Positions 28,593-40,700 of a stretch of DNA of 64,000 nt are shown here, in pieces. How positions within the stretch are numbered: the stretch's first letter is position 1; every line of letters starts with the position of its first letter. The notes beneath the pieces are model-generated. The model worked only from the letters and a program-made list of their open reading frames with translations, was not told the DNA's origin and searched no databases. The position numbers were made by a program, and so were the translations under genes. Origin of the DNA: Rahnella bruchi (GTDB lineage: Bacteria; Pseudomonadota; Gammaproteobacteria; Enterobacterales; Enterobacteriaceae); assembly GCF_003614975.1 (NCBI RefSeq), contig NZ_QZWI01000019.1, positions 33,330 through 97,329 on the forward strand, read 5' to 3'.

Positions 28593-31133
28593 ATGGATCA
28601 CCCTCCGTTTCTAAAACATCCGGCCCGCTGCCGGCACCAGTTTCATCAGCACCGTTTGTTTTTGCTGTTCTGCATGACTGGTTTTGTGAATATCAGCGTA
28701 ATGGGGGTTAAACCGGCGAGGGCTGCAGAAACAGTTTATTTTGATCCCCACTACCTAAAGCGTACCGGTCAGGAAACGGGGAGTGTCGACCTTTCGGTAT
28801 TTACTCTTAGCGATAAAGCTCAGGTTCCTGGCCTCTATGACACCGCGATTTATGTCAATCATGACAAAGTCCTGCAACAGAAAATCTGGTATGACGCCTT
28901 GCCTGACGGATCCCTGGCTCCACAAATTTCGCCTGACCTGCTGCGGGCCCTGGGCGTGCGGGTCGATGCTTTTCCGGCATTATCCCGCCATCAGCACGAT
29001 GCACCGCTAGGGGCTTTAACAGAATATATACCTGCTGCAACTGCCACTCTGGATTTTAACCGCATGAGGCTCGAGGTCAGCATTCCGCAGGCCGCGATGG
29101 ATAAAAAAGCGAACGGCTATGTTGATCCCCAAAGATGGGATGATGGCGTACCGGTGCTGTTTTCCAATTACTCATTTTCCGGTGCTCAGCGTAAGAATCA
29201 AAATAGTAACAATGACTCAAACCAGTATCTGAATCTGCAGAATGGATTTAACGCGGGCGCATGGCGCTTTCGTAACTACAGCACTTACAGCAGCAGCGAT
29301 GGACAGCAACGCTGGGACGCTATCGCCAGCTATGTCCAGAGAGACATCAAACAGCTCAAATCTCAATTGCTCATCGGGGAAAGTGCAACACCAGGTGATT
29401 TGTTTCCGAGTTTACAATTTAAGGGGATTCAGCTTTCCTCTGACGACAATATGCTACCTGGCAGCCAGCGCGGATTTGCCCCGACTATCCGGGGCATCGC
29501 CAGTTCTAACGCAGAAGTTACCGTCCGGCAGGATGGCTACATTATTTATCAAACCTATGTCGCGCCGGGTGCCTTTGAGATAAACGATATTTATCCCTCT
29601 TCTTATAGTGGCGATATGGAAGTCACCATCAAAGAAGCCGATGGCAGCGAACGTAAATTCAATCAACCGTTTTCCGCTGTACCGATCATGCAACGTCCGG
29701 GTCGCCTGAAATACAGCACCACATTCGGAAAATATCGTTCCACCGATAATGAGGATAAAGAACCTGACTTTGCACAGGGAACGGTGATATATGGCATCTC
29801 CAATGAAATTACCGTTTACGCTGGCACACTGGCCTCACCCGATTATCTATCTGGCCTGGTGGGCACAGGGTTCAGTCTGCTGTCTCTGGGATCTGTTTCT
29901 TTCGATGTAACCCACGCGCAAACTCAGCAGGACGACGGGCAGCGCGAAAGCGGGCAGTCCTATCGCATCCAGTATTCAAAAAACGTTGAATCTACTGATA
30001 CCAATCTCACTCTCGCCAGCTACCGCTATTCGACCAGTAAATTCTATGATTTTGATGAAGCCAATCAGCGGCAAAATGACAATGATTCAGAAGATAATCA
30101 TAAACGCAGCAAGCTCCAGCTCAGCATTAACCAGACGATATGGGAGGGCGCCAGCTTATATGCCACCGCTTACCAGCAAAGCTACTGGGGTGAGAGTGAG
30201 CAGGAAAAAAACCTCTCGTTCGGACTCAACACCAGCCTGAATGGGATCAGCTATAACCTTTCATACTCCTACAGCAAATTGCAGGGAGAAGAGGATGATC
30301 AGCAGATAGCCCTGAATATCCGCATTCCGCTTAGCCGCTGGCTACCTAACAGCTGGGCTACTTACAATGCAACCCATCAGAAAGGGGCGGAAACCCGGCA
30401 GCAAGCTGGACTCACTGGCACATTGCTTGATGATAACCGGCTCAGTTACTCGCTCCAGCAAAGTCATGCTAATCAGGGCGGCAGTGATAGCAGCAGCCTG
30501 AATGCCTCATATCGTTCAGCGTACGGCACGCTCAATACCGGTTATTACTACGATAAAGAATCGCAGCAAACCAGCTATGGTCTGGCCGGTGGCATCGTCG
30601 CGCATTCGCATGGCATCACACTTTCCCAGCCATTAGGGGACTCGTTTGCGCTGATTGATACTAATGGAGCGAGCGGCGCGCGCGTGCAAAATATTCCCGG
30701 CGTCAAAACCGACTGGCGGGGCTTTGCCGTGGTGCCTTATCTCACGTCCTATACCGAAAATCATATTGTTCTGGACACTACCACACTGCCTGCCGACGTT
30801 GATGTCACGCAAAACTCCGAACTGGTCATTCCGAACAAAGGCGCCATGGTCGTCGCACATTTTGATGCGCACGTTGGCGTTCGCGCATTGATTACGCTTA
30901 TCCAGCCGGGCGGTAAAAAAGTGCCTTTTGGCGCAGTCGCCGTAAGCGAAGACCAGACGCAGGAAAACATCGTTGACGATGGTGGCGTATTGTATTTATC
31001 CGGGATCAAAACGGATGAACCGACAGTTATCCACGTGAAATGGGGCACTACCGCCAGTCAGCAATGCAAAGCCACGCTTAATCTGCAACCAGCGGCTTCT
31101 CAGATTCAGTCGGTAACAGCCTCATGTCTTTAA
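28593..31133 (+). CDS. Outer-membrane fimbrial usher
   Basis: This 846-residue FimD/PapC-family usher has a long N-terminal signal sequence (hydrophobic part about 21-40, ending ARA), then the N-terminal chaperone-binding domain starting ETVYFDPHYL. The 24-strand pore region follows, with the plug segment GFAPTIRGIASSNAEVTV and the loop YVAPGAFEINDIYPS. The two C-terminal domains end with a Cys in TASCL. It is downstream of the chaperone by 56 bases and 10 bases before the adhesin. Confidence 0.95.
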   Translation: MDHPPFLKHPARCRHQFHQHRLFLLFCMTGFVNISVMGVKPARAAETVYFDPHYLKRTGQETGSVDLSVFTLSDKAQVPGLYDTAIYVNHDKVLQQKIWYDALPDGSLAPQISPDLLRALGVRVDAFPALSRHQHDAPLGALTEYIPAATATLDFNRMRLEVSIPQAAMDKKANGYVDPQRWDDGVPVLFSNYSFSGAQRKNQNSNNDSNQYLNLQNGFNAGAWRFRNYSTYSSSDGQQRWDAIASYVQRDIKQLKSQLLIGESATPGDLFPSLQFKGIQLSSDDNMLPGSQRGFAPTIRGIASSNAEVTVRQDGYIIYQTYVAPGAFEINDIYPSSYSGDMEVTIKEADGSERKFNQPFSAVPIMQRPGRLKYSTTFGKYRSTDNEDKEPDFAQGTVIYGISNEITVYAGTLASPDYLSGLVGTGFSLLSLGSVSFDVTHAQTQQDDGQRESGQSYRIQYSKNVESTDTNLTLASYRYSTSKFYDFDEANQRQNDNDSEDNHKRSKLQLSINQTIWEGASLYATAYQQSYWGESEQEKNLSFGLNTSLNGISYNLSYSYSKLQGEEDDQQIALNIRIPLSRWLPNSWATYNATHQKGAETRQQAGLTGTLLDDNRLSYSLQQSHANQGGSDSSSLNASYRSAYGTLNTGYYYDKESQQTSYGLAGGIVAHSHGITLSQPLGDSFALIDTNGASGARVQNIPGVKTDWRGFAVVPYLTSYTENHIVLDTTTLPADVDVTQNSELVIPNKGAMVVAHFDAHVGVRALITLIQPGGKKVPFGAVAVSEDQTQENIVDDGGVLYLSGIKTDEPTVIHVKWGTTASQQCKATLNLQPAASQIQSVTASCL

Positions 31134-31143
31134 GGAAATTCAC

Positions 31144-32247
31144 ATGAAAATCACCAAACCTGGAACCTCCGTCGCTTTCGTCGTAATGACTGCGTTTCTC
31201 GCCGGGATTTATTCTGCGCAGGTTCGGGCCGGAGTCGCCACGTGTGAACCGGCGAATGGCAGCGCAGTGTCTTATGAAAATACGCTGATACGTAATTTAC
31301 TCAGTCAGGATAATGTCAAAGGTGCATCCCTCAACCAGGCAATGAACAGCCCTCAGCAAAGCTATCACATCAGTTGTGATTGCACGGATTCAGATGCCTC
31401 CGGAGCCAACGGTGTCCTCATCATGTATAGCCTTGTGTCCTCACTGCCGCTTGGACATGCGACCAATTACTATAAAATTACTGATCATCTTGATCTGATG
31501 ACGCAAATCACTCTTCCCAAAAATGGTGATGTGACCGTCCCCACCAGTAAAGCCGTCAGTGACAGCATTCATCACTGGGACAAAGACGGCACCGGTATTT
31601 GTCAGCAGCAAAAGACTCAGGATACCTTTGTCACCGGCTCGCAGGGTGTACTGACGTTTTATCTCACGACACCGTTTGTGGGTGAAATATCTATCCCCAG
31701 AACAGAAATCGCCAGAGTCTATGCTTCTTCGGCAACCACCGTGACGACTGCGCCGCCGCTAGGCGCTCCTGTTGCAATTCTTTATATCAGCGGGACACTG
31801 ACCGCCCCGCAAAGCTGTGAAATCAATCAGGGTGAAGTTATCTCCGTTAATTTCGGCACCATTCAGGCCAGCCACTTCACTAAATTGAATAATGCACCGG
31901 ATAATTTCCGGCCAGTGACATTTGATATCAGATACGACTGCACATCTCAGGGATTACCGGTGATCCCCACAGGTGACAAATTACTGATGCTGTTAGATGG
32001 TGCAGACGTGGAAAATCAATATTATCTGGTTGCGCGGCGCAGGCCTTCTGACAACAAAGCTGATATCGGCATTGTCGTCGAAGATTCTTCGGGAATTTAT
32101 ATGCCATTCCTACAGGGCGTGTTACCGATGAACCAAAACGGACTTGGCAAAATTACTCTCACAGCGATGCCGATAAATCTGGTGGGGGGCGAACTTGATA
32201 CCGGTGATTTCCAGGCAATGGCCACCCTGAGAGTAGACATACGCTAA
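31144..32247 (+). CDS. Two-domain fimbrial tip adhesin (FimH-like organisation)
   Basis: This 367-residue protein has a signal peptide at residues 1-29 (ending VRA). A large N-terminal region of about 180 residues has its own Cys residues and no close match I can name. From about residue 210 a pilin-like domain follows, with GTLTAPQSCEINQGEVISVNFG and the final strand MATLRVDIR. This two-domain plan is that of tip adhesins; the pilin domain would plug into the fibre and the N-terminal domain would bind a receptor. AAGGAA precedes the ATG. No minor subunit genes are present, so it probably attaches directly to the pilin. Confidence 0.82.
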   Translation: MKITKPGTSVAFVVMTAFLAGIYSAQVRAGVATCEPANGSAVSYENTLIRNLLSQDNVKGASLNQAMNSPQQSYHISCDCTDSDASGANGVLIMYSLVSSLPLGHATNYYKITDHLDLMTQITLPKNGDVTVPTSKAVSDSIHHWDKDGTGICQQQKTQDTFVTGSQGVLTFYLTTPFVGEISIPRTEIARVYASSATTVTTAPPLGAPVAILYISGTLTAPQSCEINQGEVISVNFGTIQASHFTKLNNAPDNFRPVTFDIRYDCTSQGLPVIPTGDKLLMLLDGADVENQYYLVARRRPSDNKADIGIVVEDSSGIYMPFLQGVLPMNQNGLGKITLTAMPINLVGGELDTGDFQAMATLRVDIR

Positions 32248-32256
32248 AACACAGAT

Positions 32257-32280
32257 CACGCAGGCAGCGACGCCTGCGTG
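32257..32280. terminator. Hairpin between adhesin and pbpC
   Basis: Arms CACGCAGGC (32257-32265) and GCCTGCGTG (32272-32280) are perfect complements with a 6-base loop between two converging genes. There is no T run, so termination may need Rho or be weak. Confidence 0.5.
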
Positions 32281-32288
32281 GCTGGCCA

Positions 32289-34658
32289 CTAGTTCACAAT
32301 CTCAATACTGATCAACCGGCTGTCCGCCCGTCCGTGATCGTCCACGGCGCGGATGCGATATTGGCCGTTGTTAATGGGCTGCCAGTCGATGGCGGATTTG
32401 CTGGCCGAGCTGCCAAGATAAATATCATCCACAAACCAGTACACCGTTTTACTGTCCGCATCGGTTACGGCGTTAAATGAAATCCGGTCGCGGCCCTGCT
32501 GAGACTGGCGCAGCGTATAAGTGGTGTTTTTCAGTGGCGAGGTAATGCGCGGCGGATTTCCGCTCACGTCCACGCCCTCATCTTTGCAGTGATTCACCGG
32601 CGGTTTGCGTTTGGGTAATCCGGCCTGAGCAAATACGTTCGCCAGATCCGATGGCCAGAACTCAAACACTTCCGTGCGTGTCCCGTTCTCGTCATAAGGC
32701 GGGCAGGCGACCTCTCCGGTCAGTTTATCGAGCCGTACCGGGCGATAAACGGTATCGACTTTTATCGGAGACTTGCCGGGAATAAACCAGGTTTTGCCTT
32801 TCTGCTGACACCACGGCGTCGGTAAATCACCGCTGGCAAGGCAGATATCCACCCGCTTCAGCCCTTTCGGGAGCGACCGTTTAGGCTCCTGCACGTCAGG
32901 ATAACTGGCAGTAATGCTGTCGATAATATTGAAGAACAGCGGCGCGGCGGCGTCGGCACCGACAAACACGTTATTGCCTTTGCTGTCGAAATTTCCCTCC
33001 CATACCACTAAAACGTACGGGCCGAAAATACCGACACTCCATGCATCGCGAAAGCCCCAGGACGTACCGGTTTTCCAGTACACCGGCAGCGAGGACGGTG
33101 CCTGAGCCAGCGTATCGCCCGGACGGCGGTGCTGACGCAGCATATCCAGCGTCATAAAGCTGGCTTCTTCACTCAGCAATCGGACAGGAGTCTTCTGTTG
33201 CGGATCGGTTTTCTGCATGCGCAGCGGTTGTAACACACCGCGGTTCGCCATCAGGGCATACAATTTTGCCAGTTCCTGCATCGTCACTTCGCCGCCACCC
33301 AGCACCAGCGACAGGCCATAATGGTTTTCACTGGCCATATCGGCCACACCGGAAAGCCTCAGGAACTGATAAAACGTCGGCTGGCGCAGCTGAGATGCGA
33401 CGTAAACGGCAGGGATATTACGGCTGAAATTCAGGGCATCGGTCGCGGTCACCGGGCCGAGAAAACGCCGGTCAAAATTCTCCGGCGCGTAAGCACCAAA
33501 AGCGGAAGGCACGTCTTTCAGGATAGTCATCGGATGCAGGACGCCCTGCTCCATCCCCAGCGCATAGATAAAGGGCTTGAGTGCTGATCCCGGCGAGCGT
33601 TTGGCATTAGTGCCGTTCACCTGCCCCTGGATATCGCGGTCGTAATAATCGGCGGATCCCACCAGCGCACGCACGCCCATATCGCGGGTATCGACCAGCA
33701 GAACGGCGGCGTTGTGAATACCACGGCTTTGATTGCGGGTGATAAACGCGTTGACCTGTCGCTCAGTCAGCCTTTGCAAACCGGCGTCTATCGTGGTGTC
33801 CGTCCGGGTATCCGTACCGGCAAACTGCTGATTCTGCTGGCGAAGCTGCTCGATAAAATGCGGCGCGATATAGGGCATCTGTTCCGGCTGACGCAGCGCC
33901 AGTGGCAATCTGAACAGGGAAATCTGGCTGCTGTCTGTGGCGTAATAATTTTGCCAGCGGACGAAAAGGCGGTTTCTCGCCTGTATCAGCGCACTGCCGA
34001 TAACGCCAGTTTTAGGGTCAATGCGATAACTCGGCGATTGTGGCAAAACCGCCAGCGTCAGCGCTTCGGGTAAAGTCAGGTCTTTCGGCGCTTTATCGAA
34101 ATAAATCAGGCTGGCCGCGCCGATACTCTCGATGTTGCGGCCATACGGCGCACTGTTCAGATAGGCTTCAAGAATATCGTGCTTGGAATAGCTCAGCTCA
34201 AGCTGTACCGCCCGCAGGACTTGCAAAATTTTGCCCGACGGAGTGCGGGTATTCAGATGCCAGTGCATTCGCGCCAGCTGCATGGTGATGGTCGATCCGC
34301 CCTGCATTTTTCCGCCCGCCACATAACTGCGCCAGAATCCACGCATCAGACTCAACGGATTGAAACCGGGATTGTAGTAAAACCAGCGGTCCTCATGCAG
34401 CAACAACCCTTTCACCGCCAGCGGCGAAATTTGCTCCAGTGGCGTCCACAAACGATAACGATCGTCATTAGCCAGCGTGATACGCATCAGCGTGCCCTGC
34501 CGGTCGTAATAAGTTGAGGAGAAGGGCTGCCCCTGAGAAAGAGGCGGATGCGGCCAAAGCCGGCAAGCCAGTACGATCAGCGCCAGTAAAAATACCGCCA
34601 TCGCGATATTTTGCAGCAGACGTTTTGCTGTTTTGGAAAAGGCAGGAAAAGAGATCAT
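32289..34658 (-). CDS. pbpC: Penicillin-binding protein 1C
   Basis: PBP1c is a class A penicillin-binding protein with a periplasmic glycosyltransferase and a transpeptidase-like domain. The 789-residue protein has a membrane anchor at about 17-33. Its glycosyltransferase domain has HEDRWFYYNPGFNP and QGGSTITMQLARM. The transpeptidase domain carries SxxK in PGSALKPFIY, SxN in NFSRNIPA and KTG in YWKTGTSWG. The C-terminal PBP1c-specific domain begins near residue 700. As in E. coli it lies next to an alpha-2-macroglobulin gene, 56 bases after it. Confidence 0.97.
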   Translation of the reverse strand: MISFPAFSKTAKRLLQNIAMAVFLLALIVLACRLWPHPPLSQGQPFSSTYYDRQGTLMRITLANDDRYRLWTPLEQISPLAVKGLLLHEDRWFYYNPGFNPLSLMRGFWRSYVAGGKMQGGSTITMQLARMHWHLNTRTPSGKILQVLRAVQLELSYSKHDILEAYLNSAPYGRNIESIGAASLIYFDKAPKDLTLPEALTLAVLPQSPSYRIDPKTGVIGSALIQARNRLFVRWQNYYATDSSQISLFRLPLALRQPEQMPYIAPHFIEQLRQQNQQFAGTDTRTDTTIDAGLQRLTERQVNAFITRNQSRGIHNAAVLLVDTRDMGVRALVGSADYYDRDIQGQVNGTNAKRSPGSALKPFIYALGMEQGVLHPMTILKDVPSAFGAYAPENFDRRFLGPVTATDALNFSRNIPAVYVASQLRQPTFYQFLRLSGVADMASENHYGLSLVLGGGEVTMQELAKLYALMANRGVLQPLRMQKTDPQQKTPVRLLSEEASFMTLDMLRQHRRPGDTLAQAPSSLPVYWKTGTSWGFRDAWSVGIFGPYVLVVWEGNFDSKGNNVFVGADAAAPLFFNIIDSITASYPDVQEPKRSLPKGLKRVDICLASGDLPTPWCQQKGKTWFIPGKSPIKVDTVYRPVRLDKLTGEVACPPYDENGTRTEVFEFWPSDLANVFAQAGLPKRKPPVNHCKDEGVDVSGNPPRITSPLKNTTYTLRQSQQGRDRISFNAVTDADSKTVYWFVDDIYLGSSASKSAIDWQPINNGQYRIRAVDDHGRADSRLISIEIVN

Positions 34659-34714
34659 CTTGCTACTCAGAACAGGTTACGCCCCGCCGTGAACGACGGG
34701 GCTACTGCGTTTTG

Positions 34715-37700
34715 TTATTTTTTAGCAACAGCCGCTTCGTCGGCTGGCACGACGATCAACTTTTTGTCGCTGACGGAAAGCGCCTGAACCTCACGGTCAT
34801 ACATCGCTTCACCGTAAGCTGGCGGGATCACAAAACTGCCGGTGTTGGTGGCTTTGATCTGATACACAAACTCCTGCACATCGGTGCTGGCGCTGCCGTA
34901 AATCACTACGCGGTCCTCACGAATATCGCTGTAATCCGGCGCCCAGGTGGAACCTGAGGCCGCCAGCGGTGACTGCCACGACGCAGAAGCTTCTGCGTCA
35001 CTGTTTTCGTCACTGCTGTCAGATTCCGGTTCCGGTGGCGTTTGCTGAACCACTTCGAAGCCGCCCGGCAGCAAATCGACAATCGCCAGATTGCTTTTGC
35101 CTTCCTCTGAATTAGCACGGACTTTCAGATGCACGTTGATCTTCTGCCCCAGCGTGACCTGCGTGACCGCATTGCCTTTTTCATCCGTGTAATCGCGGGT
35201 AATTTCCAGACCGCGTGAAATCGCTTTCTTCGGTGGGGAAAGATCGTAACCGGCCTGTGTTACCACATACCAGGCGGGCGCATCGTTGCCGTTTTCAATG
35301 CGAAGTGCCTGCGTATCCGCAGTGAAACTGGCTTTAGCAAACAGCCCCTGAACCTGTGAAATCAGCTGCGGTTCCACATTTTTGGTTTTGCTGATTTGCG
35401 TGATTTTCAACGCGTCCGGTACCGTGGCCTGCGCCGCGACTTCGGCAGAATAACTCTCCAGCGCCAGAATACTCATCGCCGAAGAATACGTCGTATAGCG
35501 TTCCTCTTTCAGTGCCTTAACCATATTTTCCAGCACCTGCGGCGGGATAGCGGAGACTTTTTCCGGGAAGTGGCGGGTGATCAGATACAACCGCGTCGCG
35601 TCCTGCACCAGTGGATCGAAATAGCTCTGCGTCCACCAGGCTTTGTCATACGCCTTGCTCAGTTGCTTCCACGTTGGCTGCAACAGGGTGTTCGCTTCAT
35701 CATCCATTTTCAGCAGACGATAAGATGAGGCCAGATACATCGCACTGAGATCGGTTTTCCAGGTGTCCGGATAACGTTGCTGCAGGGTGTCCTGCACCGA
35801 GGCCAGCGAACTGGTGGTGATTTCACCCTGACGCGTCAGCAGATACACCGCCCAGGCGCGCAAACGAAGCGTATATAAATCATCATTCTGATTCGCCGCC
35901 AGTTCGCGCAGCGCCGAATTAGCCTCTTCGAGCATACCTGCCGGTAAGGCGACGCCAGCGGCTTTCGCTTCCAGCAGATATTGCACCACATAAGGCGTGA
36001 CAAACGGATCGGTTTGCGGCGACGAACGCCACAGGCCAATCGCGCCACTGTCATTCTGACGTGAACGCAAGACCGCCAGCATATCTTTCAGCTGCTTGCT
36101 GTTTTCGGCCTGACTCTGCACGCCTTTCATCTCCGGATGGAGAGTGCCGAGTATCAGCGGAACGGAACGGCTGACAATCTGCTCAGAACAGTAGTACGGA
36201 TAGTTCGCCAGATATTGTGACAACCCGCTGGTCAGCACCAGCGGCGAGTTGGAGACCGCCGCAGTCCGCACCGAATAGGCATCAAACATCTGACGCAGGT
36301 TATCGACGTTCTGACTGCGGCCGCTCATGCGTCCCATCACCGATTGCGTACGGAACGGCATCGCCGGACGCACCGAGGTGCTGATCGTCCGGCGGCTGGT
36401 TTTATCAGCATATTTTTCATCTAAAACCCGTGCTTCAAACACCAGCGGCGCATCGCCCGGCAAAGCCTTAGCGCGCAGACGGAAGTTAATCACGCCTTCG
36501 CGTTTCTCAGCCAATGAGATGTTCTGATCGGCTTTACCCACTACTTCAAGTTGCGGCGGCACGCTCAGGTGAATCGCGACCGGAATGCTTTTTCCGTTCA
36601 GCCCCTCGAGGTTATTGCTGACCCCGACGCTGACGTCAAACTCATCGCCCGGTGCCACCATCGACGGCACATTCGGCGTCATGATGAAGTTATCGCGCAC
36701 AGTCGCAGAAGTCTGCGCCTTACCGATTTTGTCTGGCGTAACGGAAATCGCCATCACGCGGATTTTACCGTTGAAGTAATCCGGCACCTGATAATCGAAC
36801 TGCTTCTCGCCGTTCACTTCAGTAATGCCTGACCAGTACGCCACCGGTTTATCGCGCTTACGCTTGAACGGATTGACGTTCAGATCCAGCCCTTCTCCGG
36901 CATCTCCGCCCGGCGCTGCGGCCAGCTGCATCAGCTTGCTGAATTCCGGCAGGATAAGATCGAGGATCTGTGAGCTTTCCACACCCAGCTCGCGCTTGCG
37001 GAAGAAGTATTCCAGCGGGTCTTTCAGGCGATAACGCGCCACCTGCAAAATCCCCTCATCGACAGCGAAAAGCGCGACCTGCTGCGGACCGTCCGTCATC
37101 ACGGTCATCGCCAGATTTTCACCCGGTTTTATCACTTCCGGCGCATCGACTTCGAGGTAGTTCTGGCGCGCTTTAGTGCTGATTTTAAACGGCATCACGC
37201 CGTAGCTCAGCGGGCTCATAAAGATTTCATTGGAATTCACATCACGAACGAACTGTACGTTGATGTAGCCATTGCCTTCCATTCCCGCAGGAACGCGGAT
37301 TTTCTGCACCGAACTGGTGGTATCGGTGTGGAACCATTGCCAGCTGTAAACTTTATCTTTCTCAATAGTGATCAGCCCGCTGCCGGTATACGGCGCGTTG
37401 ATGGCCACTTCAATTTCTTCACCCGGCTGATATTGTGCCTGATTGAGTTTCAGTTTTAGCTCGGCATTACGGTCCAGTGAACGGCTCAGATTGGCGTTAC
37501 CGGCCACGGTGTAGCCGATGCGGTTCAGCACATTGCCTTTCGCATCTTCGACTACCAGCACGAAATCACCCGGTTTATCTGTCGCCAGCGTCAGGTCATT
37601 ACCCTGCGTGGCCAGTGACAGCGGCTGTTCCGACAGCTGAACCTCTTTCATTTTTGACTGGTATTTGTAAACGCCAGAATCCTGTTTAGTCAGCACAGAG

Positions 37701-40700
37701 ATATATTTCTGCTCGACGAGCGCAACTTTCAGATCCGGTAACGCAATCTTATTCAGCGAAGGATCGACCGCAATCACGTTCAGATGACGAACGGCGTTGT
37801 GATTGATGTAACCCAAATCGCCGTCGGCTTTCACCCCGACCAGATAGTCATAAGGCGAAACCAGTACCCGCGCCGTCGCGGCTACAGAACGGCCACCACC
37901 GGCCACAAAGGCTTCGGAAAGCAGTTGCAGCTGATAGGTCGCATCCGCGTAAGATTTCAGATCCAGCCCGATAGTCGCCGCGCCTTTTTCATCGGTGGTA
38001 CGGTCTTCCAGTTCTGTTTCAAAACCGTCGTTGTTCTGGCGGTTCTCGTAGAACGCGTAATCCGGGAACTGATCGAAGCTCGGATACATCGGGCGCAGCG
38101 TCAGTTTTGACGTCACACGTCGATCCTGCGCAGGCGTGCCAAACAGGTTCTGCACATCAATATTGGCCTGCAACTCAGACGGTTTCACCCAGCCTTGTTT
38201 ACGCTCCGGCGTCAGTTGCAGCTTCACCTTCAGCTGATCCGGTTCGAATTCTTTGACGTTGACCGGGGTATGGCCCAGCAAAGTCGAAGACTCATTATCT
38301 TTGCCGATGAGATACAGATAGACGTTCCATTCACCAGTCGGAGAATTATCGTCAGTCGTATAACTCAGCTCATTGAAACCGCTGGCACCGAGCGTCAGCG
38401 GGATCGTGCTCATCAGCTTGTCGCGCGGGTCATGAATTTCGGCACGCACCGGCACACCGGCCAAGCCGTTACTCCAGTCGGCAGCGCGGGTAATCAGACC
38501 GATATTGAACGTATCCCCCGGACGATAAACGCCACGATCGGAGAACAGATAACTGCTCAGCGTACGCGGGTCGTTCGGCGTGATTTCACCATCAACATCA
38601 AAACGGGAGAAATCGAGGCCGCGGTCGTTATTTCTGTCCGCAGGCAGGAAGGACACATCGCCCTCTTTTTCGACCAGGAACATCACCGGCTGGCGCTCGC
38701 TGGTATACACGTCCAGCGCAGGGAAACGCACATGGCCGTCTGCGCCGGTCATTTGCGTCAGCAAGGTCACGCCATTTTTGGCAATGACCGACACTTTCGC
38801 ATTCGCCACCGGCGTGCCGCTGTGAATCGACTGCACAAATACGTCGCGGGTTTTATCCTGCGAACGCTTGGCAATAATCCCCAGATCGGTAACTACCACA
38901 AAGCGTGAATCGCCCACTGGTGCTTCGTCTTCGCTCTGGTAATCGTCCTGATATACATTGCCGTCGTCATCCGCTTCCGGTTTCACTTCTTTCTTCTTCG
39001 GATCCCATTCCGACAGCGTCAGCAGGAACACACCACGGTGTGAAGACGGATCTGTGGAGAGATAACGCGAGAGATCGACGCCCTGATAATTCACTTCACC
39101 CGGCTTGTCGTTGTTTACAGCAGTCTGATACTTAAAGTGTTCGGTAAAATACTCGTCATTGAGACGGTTAAATTCTGCCGATGAATACTGGCGGCTTTTG
39201 AATGACACGATGTGTTGCAGCTGGCCTGGGATCACCCGTTTGATATCCAGACGCATCCCCGGCACGTTGCGCGCCGCGACGCTGATCTGCTTATCGCCAT
39301 TTACCGACAGCAGCGAGCCCTGCGACATAAATTGCAGGGATTTCGGATAATCTGGCACCGCAACAATCCGGTAAACTTTTTCCGGCATTTTGTAGCCACC
39401 GGAAGAGGTCAGAATGTTGTCGATTTCCACCAGCATGGCGCGGTGCGCCGGTGCATCAAAGCGGAAACTGAACTGTGGCTGATAATCACTTTCGGCGTCA
39501 TTGAGCTGAATATTCAGCGGCGTGGACTGCGCGAGAACATTATTTTCCACGCTGTCGACTTCCCAGCTGGCGTAATCATCCGGGCCTTTGGCTTCATGCT
39601 GATCGTTCGGATTGTGCTGTGGCAGTAACCAGACTTTGACTGCCTGGCGGATATCTTTGTCTTTGACCGCATCGCTGAACCCAACGATCAGCGCACGCTG
39701 ACCTTTCGCACCGTCGGCATCCACTACCTGCGCGCTGGCTTCGTTAAGCATCAGGCTGTAAAGCGTCGGCACGGACACCACGCCATTTCGGGCTTGCGTG
39801 GTCGGTGCAGAAGGCACCGACGCTTTCACGCCCTCACCGATTGTCACCCGCACGGAACCGCCGTGATCGAGCGATTTCAGGGGTTCTGAATGCACCCAGG
39901 CATTGATTTTTTTCTGGTCGTAGACCACGGAATAATTGAGTTTCGACTCCGTTTTGGCTTTCCCTTCTGTCAGACCAAGCGAAATCTGTTTTTCAAAACT
40001 GGCAACATCCACCGGTGCATTGAACTTAACGTTAAAAATCGCGCTACGTTTTTGCGGGTCCTGCGGATCCTGATAGTACTCGGCCTGCCCCAGCTGATAA
40101 TCGAAAGCGGGAGCGGTGAATTCATAACGGGTTTTCGCCAACTTGATTTGAGGGGCGAGGAGGACGTCAGGTGTGAAATTGACTTCATATTTCGTGCCCA
40201 TCGGCAGCGGATTTTTAGGTGAGAACACTAAAGTGTAGCCGCTTACCCATTTCCATTCGCCTTCGGCAGAAGGTTTCAGGGATATCCCTTTTTCAACGAC
40301 TTTACCTACGTCGGTAATCGGCGCCACGGAGTTGCGGAAATTGAAAATTGCCTGCTGCGGCGCAGGTTTTTGCGCAGCATAATTGATGGATTCCGGGCCG
40401 CTTACGCGCACACTGGTGTCCTGATAAACCATCGGCGCCGGTTCGATGGGTTGTGGCCGGTTGAGCCACCAGTGCCAGCCGTAAACACCCGCGCCCGCAA
40501 CGCACAGCAAAACCAGAATTGCCAGACTGATGGCTTTGGGGTACTTATCCACTCCGCCTTCAAGACGTGTAAAACCACGCTTAAGCCAGCCGGACATTGC
40601 CGTCCACCAGGCAGGCGCACGCCAGTCGATGTTGCCGACGATCGGTTTAAAAATGCGGCCCAGCAGACCCGCAACAAAGGCCAGCACGCGCAAGATGCCT

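Noticed and set aside
34690..34712. GC-rich imperfect stem between the macroglobulin gene and pbpC
   Set aside because: One internal mismatch and no T run, so support as a terminator is too weak to list.
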